A stretch of DNA of 8,663 bases from an uncultured Chthoniobacterales bacterium (GCA_955652855.1 CATPCN010000656.1:1-8663), one strand, 5' to 3'. Positions 1 to 7,810 are shown, counted from the first letter of the stretch. Numbers and translations: made by a program. Notes: generated from the letters alone by a model not told the origin.

Positions 1-550
1 TCCCACTTATTTCTACCACGATCGGCCCCGACGGAGCGGGGCCCTCCAATATGCCAGTTCTTAATTCAAGCCCCTCCGCTCTCCGCACCGGCGCGTCATT
101 TCGTTCGATGATCGTCACTGCGCCGAAAAGATCGACAATCGCATCGGCGATCAGCTCCTTTCGCAAATCCATCGCGACAGTGAGCGTTTGTAAAACAAAA
201 TGATCGCCGTAGCGGTCGACGATCACACCGGGCAACCCGTCGCTCTCACTCCAGACCATGCGACAAAGTTTTGGATCGACATTGCGGCGCGCGCGATATT
301 CCGTCGCTTGCGTGATCCGACGCTTAAAAAAATCAAGATCGAGATCTTGTTTGCGCCGCGAAAAGCGCCGCGCCACGATCTGCGACTTCGAATTATAGAT
401 CGCGCTCCCAATCAAATGATCGCGACCGTCCTTGAGGGAAATGACATCGCCATCAGATGGTTTGCCGAAAACCTTCAACACTTCGCTGGAGAAAACCCAA
501 TCGTGCCCGTGCAAAATTCGCGCGCGTGGTTTGACGACGATCCCGGCCAT
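1..550 (-). CDS. rlmI: RlmI-type 23S rRNA (cytosine-C5) methyltransferase, N-terminal part (cut by window edge)
   Basis: Translating the minus strand from the ATG at 550 gives 183 codons open to the window edge. Residues 1-65 (MAGIVVKPRARILHGHDWVF at the start) look like the PUA-type RNA-binding domain of the RlmI/YccW family. LPGVIVDRYGD at about 106-116 is the family hallmark, and ERNDAPVRRAEGLE follows at about 149-162. The family transfers a methyl group from S-adenosylmethionine to a cytosine of 23S rRNA (C1962 in E. coli). Family members are about 390-400 residues, so roughly half is present. The SAM-binding and catalytic cysteine motifs lie outside the window and cannot be checked. The ATG at 550 is chosen because the conserved PUA start follows at once; TTG codons at 556 and 559 are in frame but less likely. 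The gene is divergent from purC with 15 bases between starts. Family assignment is firm; the exact target base is inferred. Confidence 0.88.
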   Translation of the reverse strand, partial: MAGIVVKPRARILHGHDWVFSSEVLKVFGKPSDGDVISLKDGRDHLIGSAIYNSKSQIVARRFSRRKQDLDLDFFKRRITQATEYRARRNVDPKLCRMVWSESDGLPGVIVDRYGDHFVLQTLTVAMDLRKELIADAIVDLFGAVTIIERNDAPVRRAEGLELRTGILEGPAPSGPIVVEISG

Positions 551-565
551 AAGCAACAATGCTAG

Positions 566-1456
566 ATGCAATCCTCGCCGCAATCAGTTGTCGATCTTCC
601 GGGAATAAAAAAATTGCGGAGCGGAAAGGTCCGCGAGGTTTTTGATCTTGGCGAAACGTTGCTCTTCGTTGTGACCGACCGCTTGTCCGCCTTCGATGTG
701 ATTCTGCCGGATCCGATTCCGCAGAAAGGTGCGGTCTTAAATCGCCTTTCCGCGTTTTGGTTCCGGCGCTTCAACAAGATCGATAATCATTTTGTCACTG
801 CGAATTTCGACGAATTCCCTAAGGAGCTGCATGCGTTTCGCGATCAGCTTGCGGGCCGGTCGATGATTGTGAAAAAAACAAAACCACTGACAGTGGAATG
901 TGTGGTTCGCGGTTATCTCGCCGGCTCGGGTTGGAAGGAATATCAAAAGTCGCAGAGCGTTTGTGGGGAAAAGCTGCCGCCAGGATTGAAACTCGCATCG
1001 CAATTACCTGAACCGATCTTTACCCCTTCAACGAAAGCGGATGAGGGCCACGACGAAAACATCGACATGAAAGAGTGCGCGCGAATTCTCGGCGAGGAGA
1101 TGGCAAACCGCGTGAAAGATCTCAGCCTTCAAATTTATTCCGCCGGCCGCGATCACGCCGCGCAACGCGGCATCATCGTCGCGGACACGAAGTTTGAATT
1201 CGGAACGGCCGACGGGAAACTGCTTTTGATCGACGAATGTCTCACGCCGGATTCGTCGCGCTTCTGGCCGAGAGATCAATACGTCGTCGGCCAAAGCCCG
1301 CCGAGTTTCGACAAACAATTCGTGCGCGATTATCTTGAGACACTCGATTGGGATAAAACGCCGCCCGGCCCGAAATTACCAACCGACGTGATCGAAAAGA
1401 CCTCAGCGAAATACGTCGAAGCGTTCGAAAGACTGACCGGCGAGAAATTAAGGTAG
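566..1456 (+). CDS. purC: Phosphoribosylaminoimidazole-succinocarboxamide (SAICAR) synthase
   Basis: This 296-residue protein carries out the ATP-dependent joining of aspartate to CAIR to make SAICAR, a step of de novo purine synthesis in the cytoplasm. Visible family motifs, in order: [11 protein letters not shown] (19-29), the nucleotide-binding start; [19 protein letters not shown] (37-55); [17 protein letters not shown] (107-123); [15 protein letters not shown] (152-166); [11 protein letters not shown] (203-213); and [12 protein letters not shown] (223-234). The length suits the longer bacterial/yeast-like PurC type of about 290-310 residues rather than the 237-residue E. coli form. The start at 566 is needed to keep the residues before [14 protein letters not shown]. 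No clear Shine-Dalgarno site precedes it, and the start of the divergent rlmI-type gene is only 15 bases away, so the purC promoter must lie inside that gene. The TAG stop shares its last G with the repeat that follows. No other pur gene is nearby. Confidence 0.97.
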   Translation: MQSSPQSVVDLPGIKKLRSGKVREVFDLGETLLFVVTDRLSAFDVILPDPIPQKGAVLNRLSAFWFRRFNKIDNHFVTANFDEFPKELHAFRDQLAGRSMIVKKTKPLTVECVVRGYLAGSGWKEYQKSQSVCGEKLPPGLKLASQLPEPIFTPSTKADEGHDENIDMKECARILGEEMANRVKDLSLQIYSAGRDHAAQRGIIVADTKFEFGTADGKLLLIDECLTPDSSRFWPRDQYVVGQSPPSFDKQFVRDYLETLDWDKTPPGPKLPTDVIEKTSAKYVEAFERLTGEKLR

Positions 1457-1537
1457 GGGCAGACAGGCTTCCAGCCTGTTGAGAGGAAACGCAGGCAAAG
1501 ATGCCTGCGCGCCCCACAGCCAAGATGGCTATGCCCC
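1456..1537. repeat. Multi-hairpin palindromic repeat between convergent purC and mdh
   Basis: Three hairpins lie side by side: ACAGGCT/AGCCTGT (1463-1469 with 1473-1479), CGCAGGCA/TGCCTGCG (1490-1497 with 1502-1509) and AGCCA/TGGCT (1518-1522 with 1526-1530). They are enclosed by GGGGCA (1456-1461) and its complement TGCCCC (1532-1537), so the unit could fold as a closed multi-arm structure. It fills the gap between two convergent genes, starting on the last base of the purC stop and ending 4 bases before the mdh stop. This resembles REP-like dispersed intergenic repeats. It may end transcription from both sides, but there is no T-run typical of an intrinsic terminator, so that role is inferred. 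Confidence 0.75.
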
Positions 1538-1541
1538 GCCA

Positions 1542-2525
1542 CTAACCAAGTAATTCGCTCACGAGCGATTTCTCTTCTTTCAGTTCGGCGACCGACTTGT
1601 CGATCTTGTCGCGGCTGAAATCGTTGATCGGAACTTTTTGAACGATCTCCCATTTGCCGCCGGCGACGCGAACGGGAAATGACGAGATCAAATCTTTCTC
1701 CACGCCGTAACTTTCATCCGAACAAACTGCGACGCTGTTCCAGTCGTTAGGCGCAGTGTCGTTCGTGAGCGAGCGTACCGTATCGACAACCGCATTCGCC
1801 GCCGATCCGGCGGAGGAAAGTCCGCGCGCTTTGATGATGGCGGCGCCGCGTTGTTGCACGGCAGGAATGAATGTCTCTTTGAGCCAATTTTCATCGCCGA
1901 CGACTTCGTTCGCGGGCTTATTGTCGATCTTGGCGTTATAAAAATCCGGATATTGCGTGGCGGAATGATTTCCCCAAATCGTCATGTTCGTGACTTTCGT
2001 GATTTCAACACCGGCTTTGTGTGCGAGCTGGGCGCGCGCGCGGTTTTCGTCGAGCCGGGTCATGGCAAACCAGCGATCGCGCGGAATTTCTTTCGCGTTG
2101 TTCATCGCGATGAGGCAATTGGTGTTGCAAGGATTTCCAATGACGAGCACGCGCACATCGGCGGCCGCATTTTTTTCAATCGCCTGTCCTTGACCAATGA
2201 AAATCATGCCGTTGATGCCGAGCAAATCTTTGCGTTCCATTCCTGCTTTGCGCGGGATGCTGCCAACGAGCAGGGCCCAATTCACATCGCGAAATCCTTC
2301 GTCGAGATCGGCCGTGGGCGTGATGCTTTTCAAAAGCGGGAACGCGCAATCGTGCAATTCCATGACCACGCCTTCAAGCGCGCCGAGCGCGTTCGGGATC
2401 TCGATCAAATGCAGAACGATCGGTTGGTCCGCGCCGAACATCGCGCCGGAAGCGATGCGGAAGAGGAGCGAGTAACCAATCTGGCCGGCTGCGCCAGTGA
2501 CCGCGATTTTAATCGGAGAAGTCAT
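1542..2525 (-). CDS. mdh: Malate dehydrogenase (NAD-dependent)
   Basis: This 327-residue cytoplasmic enzyme interconverts malate and oxaloacetate in the TCA cycle. The Rossmann-fold motif GAAGQIG is at 11-17. E42, in HLIEIP at the end of the second beta strand, is the acidic residue expected to favour NAD over NADP. Substrate-binding arginines lie in [12 protein letters not shown] (R92, R98), with GNPCNTN at 130-136. The catalytic Asp-His pair and third arginine are in TRLDENRA (D159, R162) and [11 protein letters not shown] (H187). The length and the insertion pattern match the bacterial MDH type of about 327-330 residues (as in Burkholderia or Thermus) rather than the 312-residue E. coli type. 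Only 27 bases separate its ATG from the upstream repeat, and no good Shine-Dalgarno site is visible (GGCTAATTGAATC before ATG). It may be transcribed with malQ or from a promoter within or beyond the repeat. All key residues are present. Confidence 0.97.
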   Translation of the reverse strand: MTSPIKIAVTGAAGQIGYSLLFRIASGAMFGADQPIVLHLIEIPNALGALEGVVMELHDCAFPLLKSITPTADLDEGFRDVNWALLVGSIPRKAGMERKDLLGINGMIFIGQGQAIEKNAAADVRVLVIGNPCNTNCLIAMNNAKEIPRDRWFAMTRLDENRARAQLAHKAGVEITKVTNMTIWGNHSATQYPDFYNAKIDNKPANEVVGDENWLKETFIPAVQQRGAAIIKARGLSSAGSAANAVVDTVRSLTNDTAPNDWNSVAVCSDESYGVEKDLISSFPVRVAGGKWEIVQKVPINDFSRDKIDKSVAELKEEKSLVSELLG

Positions 2526-2552
2526 GATTCAATTAGCCACAATCTTCGCCGC

Positions 2553-2703
2553 TGTCATCCCGAGTCGCGTTAGACGGCGAGGGACCTCCCAAAACATAGG
2601 GAGACACGCAAGCGTTCGCTGGCTCTTAACCGTAGTGGGTGCGATAAATATGCGTAAGCGTGACGTGCTTACGTGAGATCCTTCGCATCCGCTCAGGATG
2701 ACA
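2553..2703. repeat. MITE/REP-like element with inverted ends, overlapping the malQ 3' end
   Basis: The ends TGTCATCCCGAG (2553-2564) and CTCAGGATGACA (2692-2703) are inverted copies, matching at 11 of 12 positions. Inside are a hairpin with 7-base arms (CGTAAGC 2653-2659 with GCTTACG 2667-2673) and a smaller one (CTCCC 2586-2590 with GGGAG 2599-2603). No reading frame in it looks coding. From general knowledge, GTCATCC(C/T)GAG-ended elements recur between genes in several soil bacterial groups; I cannot confirm copy number here. The right end reaches into malQ and supplies its last two codons and TGA stop. Confidence 0.75.
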
Positions 2704-4402
2704 ACCGCCCCGTTTTTTCGAGCAGACTGCGAATTAATCGCATCCGGTGACGAACAACGCGACTCGAGCCGAGCTGCGCAACGCTCATCCGCATCCGCTG
2801 CGTCCAATTCAATGCCGACGCGGTGCCGGGCACATTGAAGCGATCTGTCCGAGCGAGCAGATCGGTGATCATGACAATCGCAATCCATGCTTCACTTCGA
2901 AAAAGCGCTTCCATGACCGCCGGATAAAAGTCTTTCTGAAAATGGAAAGGTTGATCCGTCCGCTGGATGCCGGAGAACTGCGCAATCTTTTCCAAATCGC
3001 CGCGCGATTGCTCGCTCGTCGCCGATGATTGTTCGAAGGCTTCGTGCCAGAGCGCGCGCAGCGGTTTGTGATCGTGCGTGGCGTAGGTCGCGACCGAAAG
3101 TCGTTCGTACTCGCTTCCCGAAGTGACGTGACCGCTAGGCATTTCCCATTGCGGAATCTTGAACCCGGGAATGCCTAACGAGCGCAAACTCGGCCGCATG
3201 TAATCGGGCACCGTACCAAGATCTTCGCCAACGACGCGGGTTGCCGCGCACTCGGCCAGGATAATGCGAAGATATTCTTCGCCCTCACGTTTGTTCGCAT
3301 CGCACTTCTCCGGCGTCGAATCATCACGTGGCGCGAAATGCGGAGCCGCCCCGCCGGTGTGTGCGCGCATCTCGTCGTAGTTGAGTGAGAGAAATTCAGA
3401 GTTGCGATTTGGGCGCCAGGGGAAAGCGTAAATGCGATAGAACCCGAGCACATGATCGATGCGGAAGATGTGAAAATTGTGTTTCACGCCGCGGGTTCGA
3501 TCGCGCCACCAATCGAAATTTCGGTCGCGCATCACCTCCCAGCGATAAAGCGGAATGCCCCAATTCTGTCCCCACTTTTGCGTGAACGCGTCGTCCTTAA
3601 AATACGGTTCCGGCGGCGCCCCGCCCGACCAGTCGAACGCGAATTCATCGGGCCGCGCAAAAACGTCGGCGCTGTAATAGCTGATCCCAAAAGGAATATC
3701 GCCCATGAGCGCAACGCCGCGCTCTTCGGCGTAAGTTTTGATCGCAGCCCATTGCGTGTGAGCGATCCATTGAATGTAACGAAAGAATTTTTCGCGCCCA
3801 GCGAACTCGGCGCGCTTTCGCGGCGATCGTCGATCTAACCACTCGCGCGCGGACTGCGCGGAACGATGTTCTTCGCGCCACGTGTCCCACGTTTCGCGGC
3901 CGCGATTTCTTTCCATGATCGCGCGAAAGAAAGCGTAGTCATCGAGCCACGATTTTTCCTTTGCGCAAAACTCGACAAACTCGCGCGCGTGATCCGGCTC
4001 GGCGGTTTCACGTTCGCAGAATCGCGCAAACGCGCGCTCCAGCAGCGCGCGCTTCAAACGTTTGGCGCGTTTATATTTCACCCGGCCTCTGCGCAGTCTC
4101 GTTAGATCGACATGCGCGATTGTTGCGTCGAAATCTTCAGCGGAAAGATCGACAGGCGAACCGGGCGCGAGATACAAGGTGGTCGGCTCGATCGCGCGCG
4201 AACTGATTGCGTTATAAGGACTGTGATCGCCCCCGGTCTCGTTGATCGGCAGGAGTTGTACAAGTTTGAAACCGATTTGCGCCGACCAATCGATGAACTG
4301 TCGCAGCGCCTCAACGTCGCCGACGCCAAGGTCATTCGCTGTCCGTAGCGCGAACAGCGGCGCCAGTACGCCAGTGATCTTTATTTCCGGTGACAAATTC
4401 AT
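2693..4402 (-). CDS. malQ: 4-alpha-glucanotransferase (amylomaltase, GH77)
   Basis: This 569-residue cytoplasmic enzyme moves alpha-1,4-glucan segments between maltodextrin chains, in maltose or glycogen breakdown. GH77 motifs in order: LLPINETGGDHSPYNAISS (50-68), donor-site region; MGDIPFGISYYSADVF (233-248); GGAPPEPY (260-267); QNWGIPLYRWE (279-289); FRIDHVLGFYR (313-323) with the expected nucleophile D316; VVGEDLGTVPDYM (390-402) with acid/base E393; and ATHDHKP (441-447) with the transition-state Asp D444. It is slightly longer than the usual 500-residue bacterial form and lacks the large N-terminal extension of E. coli MalQ. The C-terminal codons Ser-Ser-stop lie inside the inverted end of the neighbouring repeat, so the tail may have been altered by that element. 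The start at 4402 gives a normal N-terminus (GVLAPLFALR near residue 11). Upstream uvrD is 77 bases away, a gap filled by another repeat. Confidence 0.95.
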   Translation of the reverse strand: MNLSPEIKITGVLAPLFALRTANDLGVGDVEALRQFIDWSAQIGFKLVQLLPINETGGDHSPYNAISSRAIEPTTLYLAPGSPVDLSAEDFDATIAHVDLTRLRRGRVKYKRAKRLKRALLERAFARFCERETAEPDHAREFVEFCAKEKSWLDDYAFFRAIMERNRGRETWDTWREEHRSAQSAREWLDRRSPRKRAEFAGREKFFRYIQWIAHTQWAAIKTYAEERGVALMGDIPFGISYYSADVFARPDEFAFDWSGGAPPEPYFKDDAFTQKWGQNWGIPLYRWEVMRDRNFDWWRDRTRGVKHNFHIFRIDHVLGFYRIYAFPWRPNRNSEFLSLNYDEMRAHTGGAAPHFAPRDDSTPEKCDANKREGEEYLRIILAECAATRVVGEDLGTVPDYMRPSLRSLGIPGFKIPQWEMPSGHVTSGSEYERLSVATYATHDHKPLRALWHEAFEQSSATSEQSRGDLEKIAQFSGIQRTDQPFHFQKDFYPAVMEALFRSEAWIAIVMITDLLARTDRFNVPGTASALNWTQRMRMSVAQLGSSRVVRHRMRLIRSLLEKTGRLSS

Positions 4403-4408
4403 TTAGGT

Positions 4409-4474
4409 CCACAGATTACGCAGATTGTTTCGACTGCCCTTCCCTTAATCTGTGTTAATCTGCGAAATCTGCGG
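4409..4474. repeat. Inverted repeat of AATCTG(C/T)G units between uvrD and malQ
   Basis: The arm CCACAGATTACGCAGATT (4409-4426) and AATCTGCGAAATCTGCGG (4457-4474) are inverted copies matching at 16 of 18 positions. The right side holds three near-tandem 10-base units (TTAATCTGTG, TTAATCTGCG, AAATCTGCGG), and the left arm holds two in the opposite sense. The element fills nearly all of the 77-base gap between the uvrD stop and the malQ start. It could fold in RNA and affect expression of malQ, but that is inference. Such CAGATTACGCAGATT-like units are common between genes in environmental bacterial genomes. Confidence 0.7.
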
Positions 4475-4479
4475 ATGAA

Positions 4480-6480
4480 TTAACCTCGCTGCACCTGCCA
4501 GTCTTCGACGAGCTCTGTCGGAATCTCTTTCAAAAATCGAGAGGGTCGCTGAAAGACATCGCCGTAACCCGCATTCAGGCGCAGTTGCGGAAAGGTCAGG
4601 TAAAGCTCATCGCGCGCACGCGTGATCGCGACATAAAACAAGCGCCGCTCTTCTTCGATCGCGTCGCGCGTTTCGAGCGAACGCGTGCTGGGAAACATTC
4701 CGTCGGTCAACCAGATGACAAAGACGGTGTGATATTCGAGACCTTTCGCCTGGTGAACTGAAGAAAGATTCACCGCTTCGTTGTCCGCCGTTTGGTTGGG
4801 CGCGGCTTCTGCATCGACATTGCTGATGAGCGCGAGCTGAGAAAGAAATTCGTGCACATTTTTAAATTGTCGCGCGAAAGCGGCGAGCTGATTCAGATCT
4901 TCGCGCCGCAGTTCATAATTAGTGAAGTTCACTTTCGCATAGTTGTCGTAAATCGCTTCCACGAGGGATGTGATCATTTCCGACGGAGGATTCGGCTGAC
5001 CGCCGGGCGCGATTTCATCGAGCGTGTGCGCCAGTTGTTGCCACGATTTTTTTGTCTTCGCGGTCACATTCATGGAGAGGAGGCGTTCGCTCCACGAAGT
5101 GATTTCGCCGCGCTCGTTAAATGCGTTCTCCCATGCGCGCCACAGATTATCTGCGCTTCGATTACCGATGCCGGGCAACAGTTTCACCATTCGTTTGAAT
5201 GCAACTTCGTCGCGCGGATTGGCGACGAAACGAATGAACGCGGCCACGTCTTTGATGTGCGCCTGTTCGAAAAATCGAATGCCGCTCGTGATTTGATAGG
5301 GAATACCGCGGCGTGACAACTCGAGCTGCAGCTCGATCGCGTGATAGTGCGCCCGGTACAAGACGGCGATGTCGCTCAGCTCGACGTTTTCGTCGCGCAA
5401 TTCCAAAATCCGTTGCGCGACGAACTGCGCCTGCTCGCTGCCATCGTTCAGCCCGACCACGGCGGGCTTGACTGCATTGCTCGGGCGCGTCGCGCTCAGT
5501 TGTTTGCGGAACTGTTGCACATTCGCGGCGATGGCGGCGTTCGCGACTTCCAGGATTTCCGGCACGCTGCGATAATTCATCTCGATCTTAAAAACCTGCG
5601 CGTCCGGATAACGTTTCGGGAATTCGAGAATGTTTTGGAAATTTGCACCGCGCCACGAGTAGATCGACTGCGCGTCGTCGCCCACCACCATGACGTTGCG
5701 ATGATCGCACGCCAGCGTGTCGATCAAATCGGCCTGGATCTTGTTCGTGTCCTGATATTCGTCCACGAGGATGAATTGAAATTGCCGCCGATAAAACGCG
5801 GCGATGTTTTCGTGCTGCCGTAACATCGACAATGTTTTTTCGAGCAGATCATCGAAGTCCATCGAGTTGATTGCCTTTTTCTTCCGCTCGTAACGCGCGT
5901 GCACGTCGCCGATTTGCTCGAGCAACGGGAGAAAATAGGGAAATTTTTCGGCGAGCAATTGATCGAGCGGTCGCTCAGTGTTAATCGTGAAGCTGAAAAT
6001 TTCCGCGAGCACATCGCCTTTCGGGAACCGGATTTCTTTCGGATCGATCCCCGCATTCGCAACGACGGTGTTGATGAGATCTTTTTGATCTTCCCGATCC
6101 ATGGTGGTGAATCCGCTCGAATAACCGAGCGCGCTTCCGTGCCGGCGCAGCATGCGGTTGCCGATGGAATGAAATGTGCCGCCCCAGAGCCCGCTCGCAT
6201 CGACCGGCAATAAATTCGCGACGCGATCGAGCATCTGGCGCGCGGCTTTGTTCGTGAAAGTGAGCAGCAAAATATTTCGCGGATCGATTCCATTCTCGAG
6301 CAGGTAAGCGACGCGATAAGTGAGAGTGCGCGTTTTTCCACTGCCGGCGCCGGCGATCACGAGCAACGGTCCGGGCGACGCGGTCACGGCGGCGAGCTGC
6401 TGTTCATTCAGCTCCGCCGCGTAATCAATATGGACTGATGTCGATGTTGGCGCGCGCTGCAGCGTGTATTGGCGGGACAT
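4480..6480 (-). CDS. UvrD/PcrA-type ATP-dependent DNA helicase (superfamily 1A)
   Basis: This 3'-5' DNA helicase type acts in nucleotide-excision and mismatch repair and in clearing proteins from DNA. With the chosen start it is 666 residues. All SF1A motifs are present: AGAGSGKT Walker A (about 43-50); TFTNKAA (74-80); LVDEYQDT Walker B (238-245); VGDDAQSIYSWRG (266-278); IEMNYRS (299-305); VHQAKGLEY (575-583); and FYVAITRARD with the arginine finger (615-624). It ends soon after PSRFLKEIP, so the extra C-terminal Tudor-like tail of PcrA/UvrD is absent. The frame is open to an ATG at 6564, but that start would overlap the upstream transporter gene by 29 bases and add 28 residues unlike the family. 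The ATG at 6480, close before AAELNEQQLAAV, is preferred. The gap to the upstream transporter gene is 55 bases, so co-transcription is possible. Whether it is UvrD, PcrA or a Rep-like paralogue cannot be settled from sequence alone. Confidence 0.95.
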   Translation of the reverse strand: MSRQYTLQRAPTSTSVHIDYAAELNEQQLAAVTASPGPLLVIAGAGSGKTRTLTYRVAYLLENGIDPRNILLLTFTNKAARQMLDRVANLLPVDASGLWGGTFHSIGNRMLRRHGSALGYSSGFTTMDREDQKDLINTVVANAGIDPKEIRFPKGDVLAEIFSFTINTERPLDQLLAEKFPYFLPLLEQIGDVHARYERKKKAINSMDFDDLLEKTLSMLRQHENIAAFYRRQFQFILVDEYQDTNKIQADLIDTLACDHRNVMVVGDDAQSIYSWRGANFQNILEFPKRYPDAQVFKIEMNYRSVPEILEVANAAIAANVQQFRKQLSATRPSNAVKPAVVGLNDGSEQAQFVAQRILELRDENVELSDIAVLYRAHYHAIELQLELSRRGIPYQITSGIRFFEQAHIKDVAAFIRFVANPRDEVAFKRMVKLLPGIGNRSADNLWRAWENAFNERGEITSWSERLLSMNVTAKTKKSWQQLAHTLDEIAPGGQPNPPSEMITSLVEAIYDNYAKVNFTNYELRREDLNQLAAFARQFKNVHEFLSQLALISNVDAEAAPNQTADNEAVNLSSVHQAKGLEYHTVFVIWLTDGMFPSTRSLETRDAIEEERRLFYVAITRARDELYLTFPQLRLNAGYGDVFQRPSRFLKEIPTELVEDWQVQRG

Positions 6481-6535
6481 GAGCCGACTACGCTCCGGTC
6501 GCAGCTGCGTCTCTTCAACGGAAATCTGCGCGCGT

Positions 6536-7810
6536 TTAGAGCAAAAACATGCCGATGGCCGCACCGAACATTGTCAGCGTCGCGACGCCGACAACGATGC
6601 GCGAAAGCCAGGAACTGGGCTGGCCCTGCATGATTTTGCGATCGCACGCGACGACTAGAATGCCGACGAGGAGAAAGGGCGCGAGCAGGCCGTTGATCAC
6701 CGCCGTCCAGAAGAGTGTTTTGATTGGATTGATGTTGAGAAAGTCCATGCAGACGCCGAGCACCATCGAAAAAATCAAGACGGCGTAAAACGGCCGCGCG
6801 CCGCGAAACGTTTCATCCAATCCTTCTTTCCACGAGAACGTTTCAGCGAACGCGTAAGCGGCCGACCCGGCGAGGGTGGGGATGGCGAGAAAGCCGACGC
6901 CGATGACACCGACGGTGTACAGAGTTGACGCGAGTACGCCCGCGAGCGGCCGAAGCGCTTCGGCGGCGTCGCGCGAAGTCTCGATCTTCATCACGCCATG
7001 CGAGTGCAATACGAGCGCCGTCGTTAAAATGATGAAGTACATGACGACGTTGGAAAAAAATGTACCCGTGCCGACATCGATCTTGCGGTCGATGATCTCG
7101 CGTTTGGTCGCGCCTTGTCGTTGCACAAGCATGCGGCGCCCCATCGCTTTCTCTTCTTCGACTTCTTGCGATGCCTGCCAGAAAAATAGATACGGACTGA
7201 TCGTTGTTCCAAGAATCGCGACCAGACTTTCCCACGCAACATGATCCTTGGGCCACGAAGGAATAAAGGTGTCGTGCAGGACGGCGCCCCAGTTCGGTCG
7301 AACGATAAAAGCGGTGATGATGTAGGCGAAGAGAACGGCGGCCAACCATTTTAAAATGGTTGCGATCTGATGATAACGGAATCGAATCGTAACAAAGGTG
7401 ATCACGATTCCGAAAATCACGACGTAATAATGCGAATTGATATTGGTGAGCATTTCGGCCGCGTCCGCCATTCCAGACAGATCGGCGCCGACATTAATTG
7501 TGTTCGCGGCCAGCAATGCAACCGCGCCGGCGAAGAGGAGCGAGCGCGGACCTTTTTTCCGAAGCGCAGTGCCGAGGCCCATGCCGGTAACCATTCCGAT
7601 CCGCGCGCACATGAATTGCACGCATGCCATCAACGGCCAGGTGATAAACGCGGTCCAAAGCAGCGCGGTGCCGAGTTGTGCGCCGGCGATCGAGTAAGTC
7701 GCGATGCCGGAGGGATCGTCGTCCGCCGCACCGGTCACGACGCCCGGGCCGAGGACGGAAAAGAAACGCCGGACGAGATTTTTCTTTTTTTCAGGCATTC
7801 GATTCGACAT
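6536..7810 (-). CDS. NRAMP (SLC11)-family divalent metal transporter, possibly the Mg2+-type NRMT subgroup
   Basis: This 424-residue inner-membrane protein has about eleven hydrophobic segments and the NRAMP fold signature in segment 1 (GPGVVTGAADDDPSGIATYS, from residue 21). In classical Mn2+/Fe2+ NRAMPs the metal site is DPGN in segment 1 and a Met (MPH motif) in segment 6. Here these are DPSG (32-35) and TTISPY (202-207), so the conserved Asn and Met are both missing. Loss of these soft ligands is described for NRAMP-related magnesium transporters; assigning this protein to them is inference. QASQEVEEE (212-220) after segment 6 is typical of this bacterial subgroup. The hydrophilic start is short and basic (MPEKKKNLVRR). 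ATG 7810 is chosen; the in-frame ATG at 7798 is also possible, and neither has a clear Shine-Dalgarno site. It lies 55 bases upstream of the helicase gene. A remnant of a second, related gene lies at 8215-8298. Confidence 0.9.
   Translation of the reverse strand: MSNRMPEKKKNLVRRFFSVLGPGVVTGAADDDPSGIATYSIAGAQLGTALLWTAFITWPLMACVQFMCARIGMVTGMGLGTALRKKGPRSLLFAGAVALLAANTINVGADLSGMADAAEMLTNINSHYYVVIFGIVITFVTIRFRYHQIATILKWLAAVLFAYIITAFIVRPNWGAVLHDTFIPSWPKDHVAWESLVAILGTTISPYLFFWQASQEVEEEKAMGRRMLVQRQGATKREIIDRKIDVGTGTFFSNVVMYFIILTTALVLHSHGVMKIETSRDAAEALRPLAGVLASTLYTVGVIGVGFLAIPTLAGSAAYAFAETFSWKEGLDETFRGARPFYAVLIFSMVLGVCMDFLNINPIKTLFWTAVINGLLAPFLLVGILVVACDRKIMQGQPSSWLSRIVVGVATLTMFGAAIGMFLL

Noticed and set aside
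24..43. Strong hairpin GGCCCC/GGGGCC near the left edge, resembling dispersed GC-rich repeats
   Set aside because: It lies within the rlmI-type coding frame, which continues in a family-like way on both sides (GILEGPAPSGPIVVE). I treat it as coding sequence, although an old in-frame repeat insertion cannot be excluded.
200..565. 121-codon plus-strand frame at the left edge
   Set aside because: It is antisense to the rlmI-type gene, whose minus-strand translation carries clear family motifs but is cut by the window edge. The plus frame shows no recognisable domain.
1851..2573. 240-codon plus-strand frame opposite mdh
   Set aside because: The minus-strand frame encodes a complete malate dehydrogenase with all catalytic residues. 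The opposite frame is Arg-rich shadow sequence and runs into the repeat element.
5341..5823. 160-codon plus-strand frame opposite the helicase gene
   Set aside because: It is antisense to conserved helicase sequence, with no start signal and no domain.
5724..6341. 205-codon minus frame inside the helicase gene
   Set aside because: It overlaps the Walker A to Walker B part of the helicase in another frame. Its composition (Ser, Arg, Cys-rich) is typical of an out-of-frame shadow.
6481..6564. Longer helicase start at ATG 6564
   Set aside because: It would overlap the transporter stop by 29 bases and add 28 residues (with MRPSACFCSKRAQ at the start) not seen in the UvrD/PcrA family. ATG 6480 gives a normal N-terminus.
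6536..7810. Operon of the NRAMP-like gene, helicase, malQ and mdh as one functional system
   Set aside because: They share a strand, but the products have unrelated roles, and repeats fill two of the gaps. Co-orientation alone does not show a shared function.
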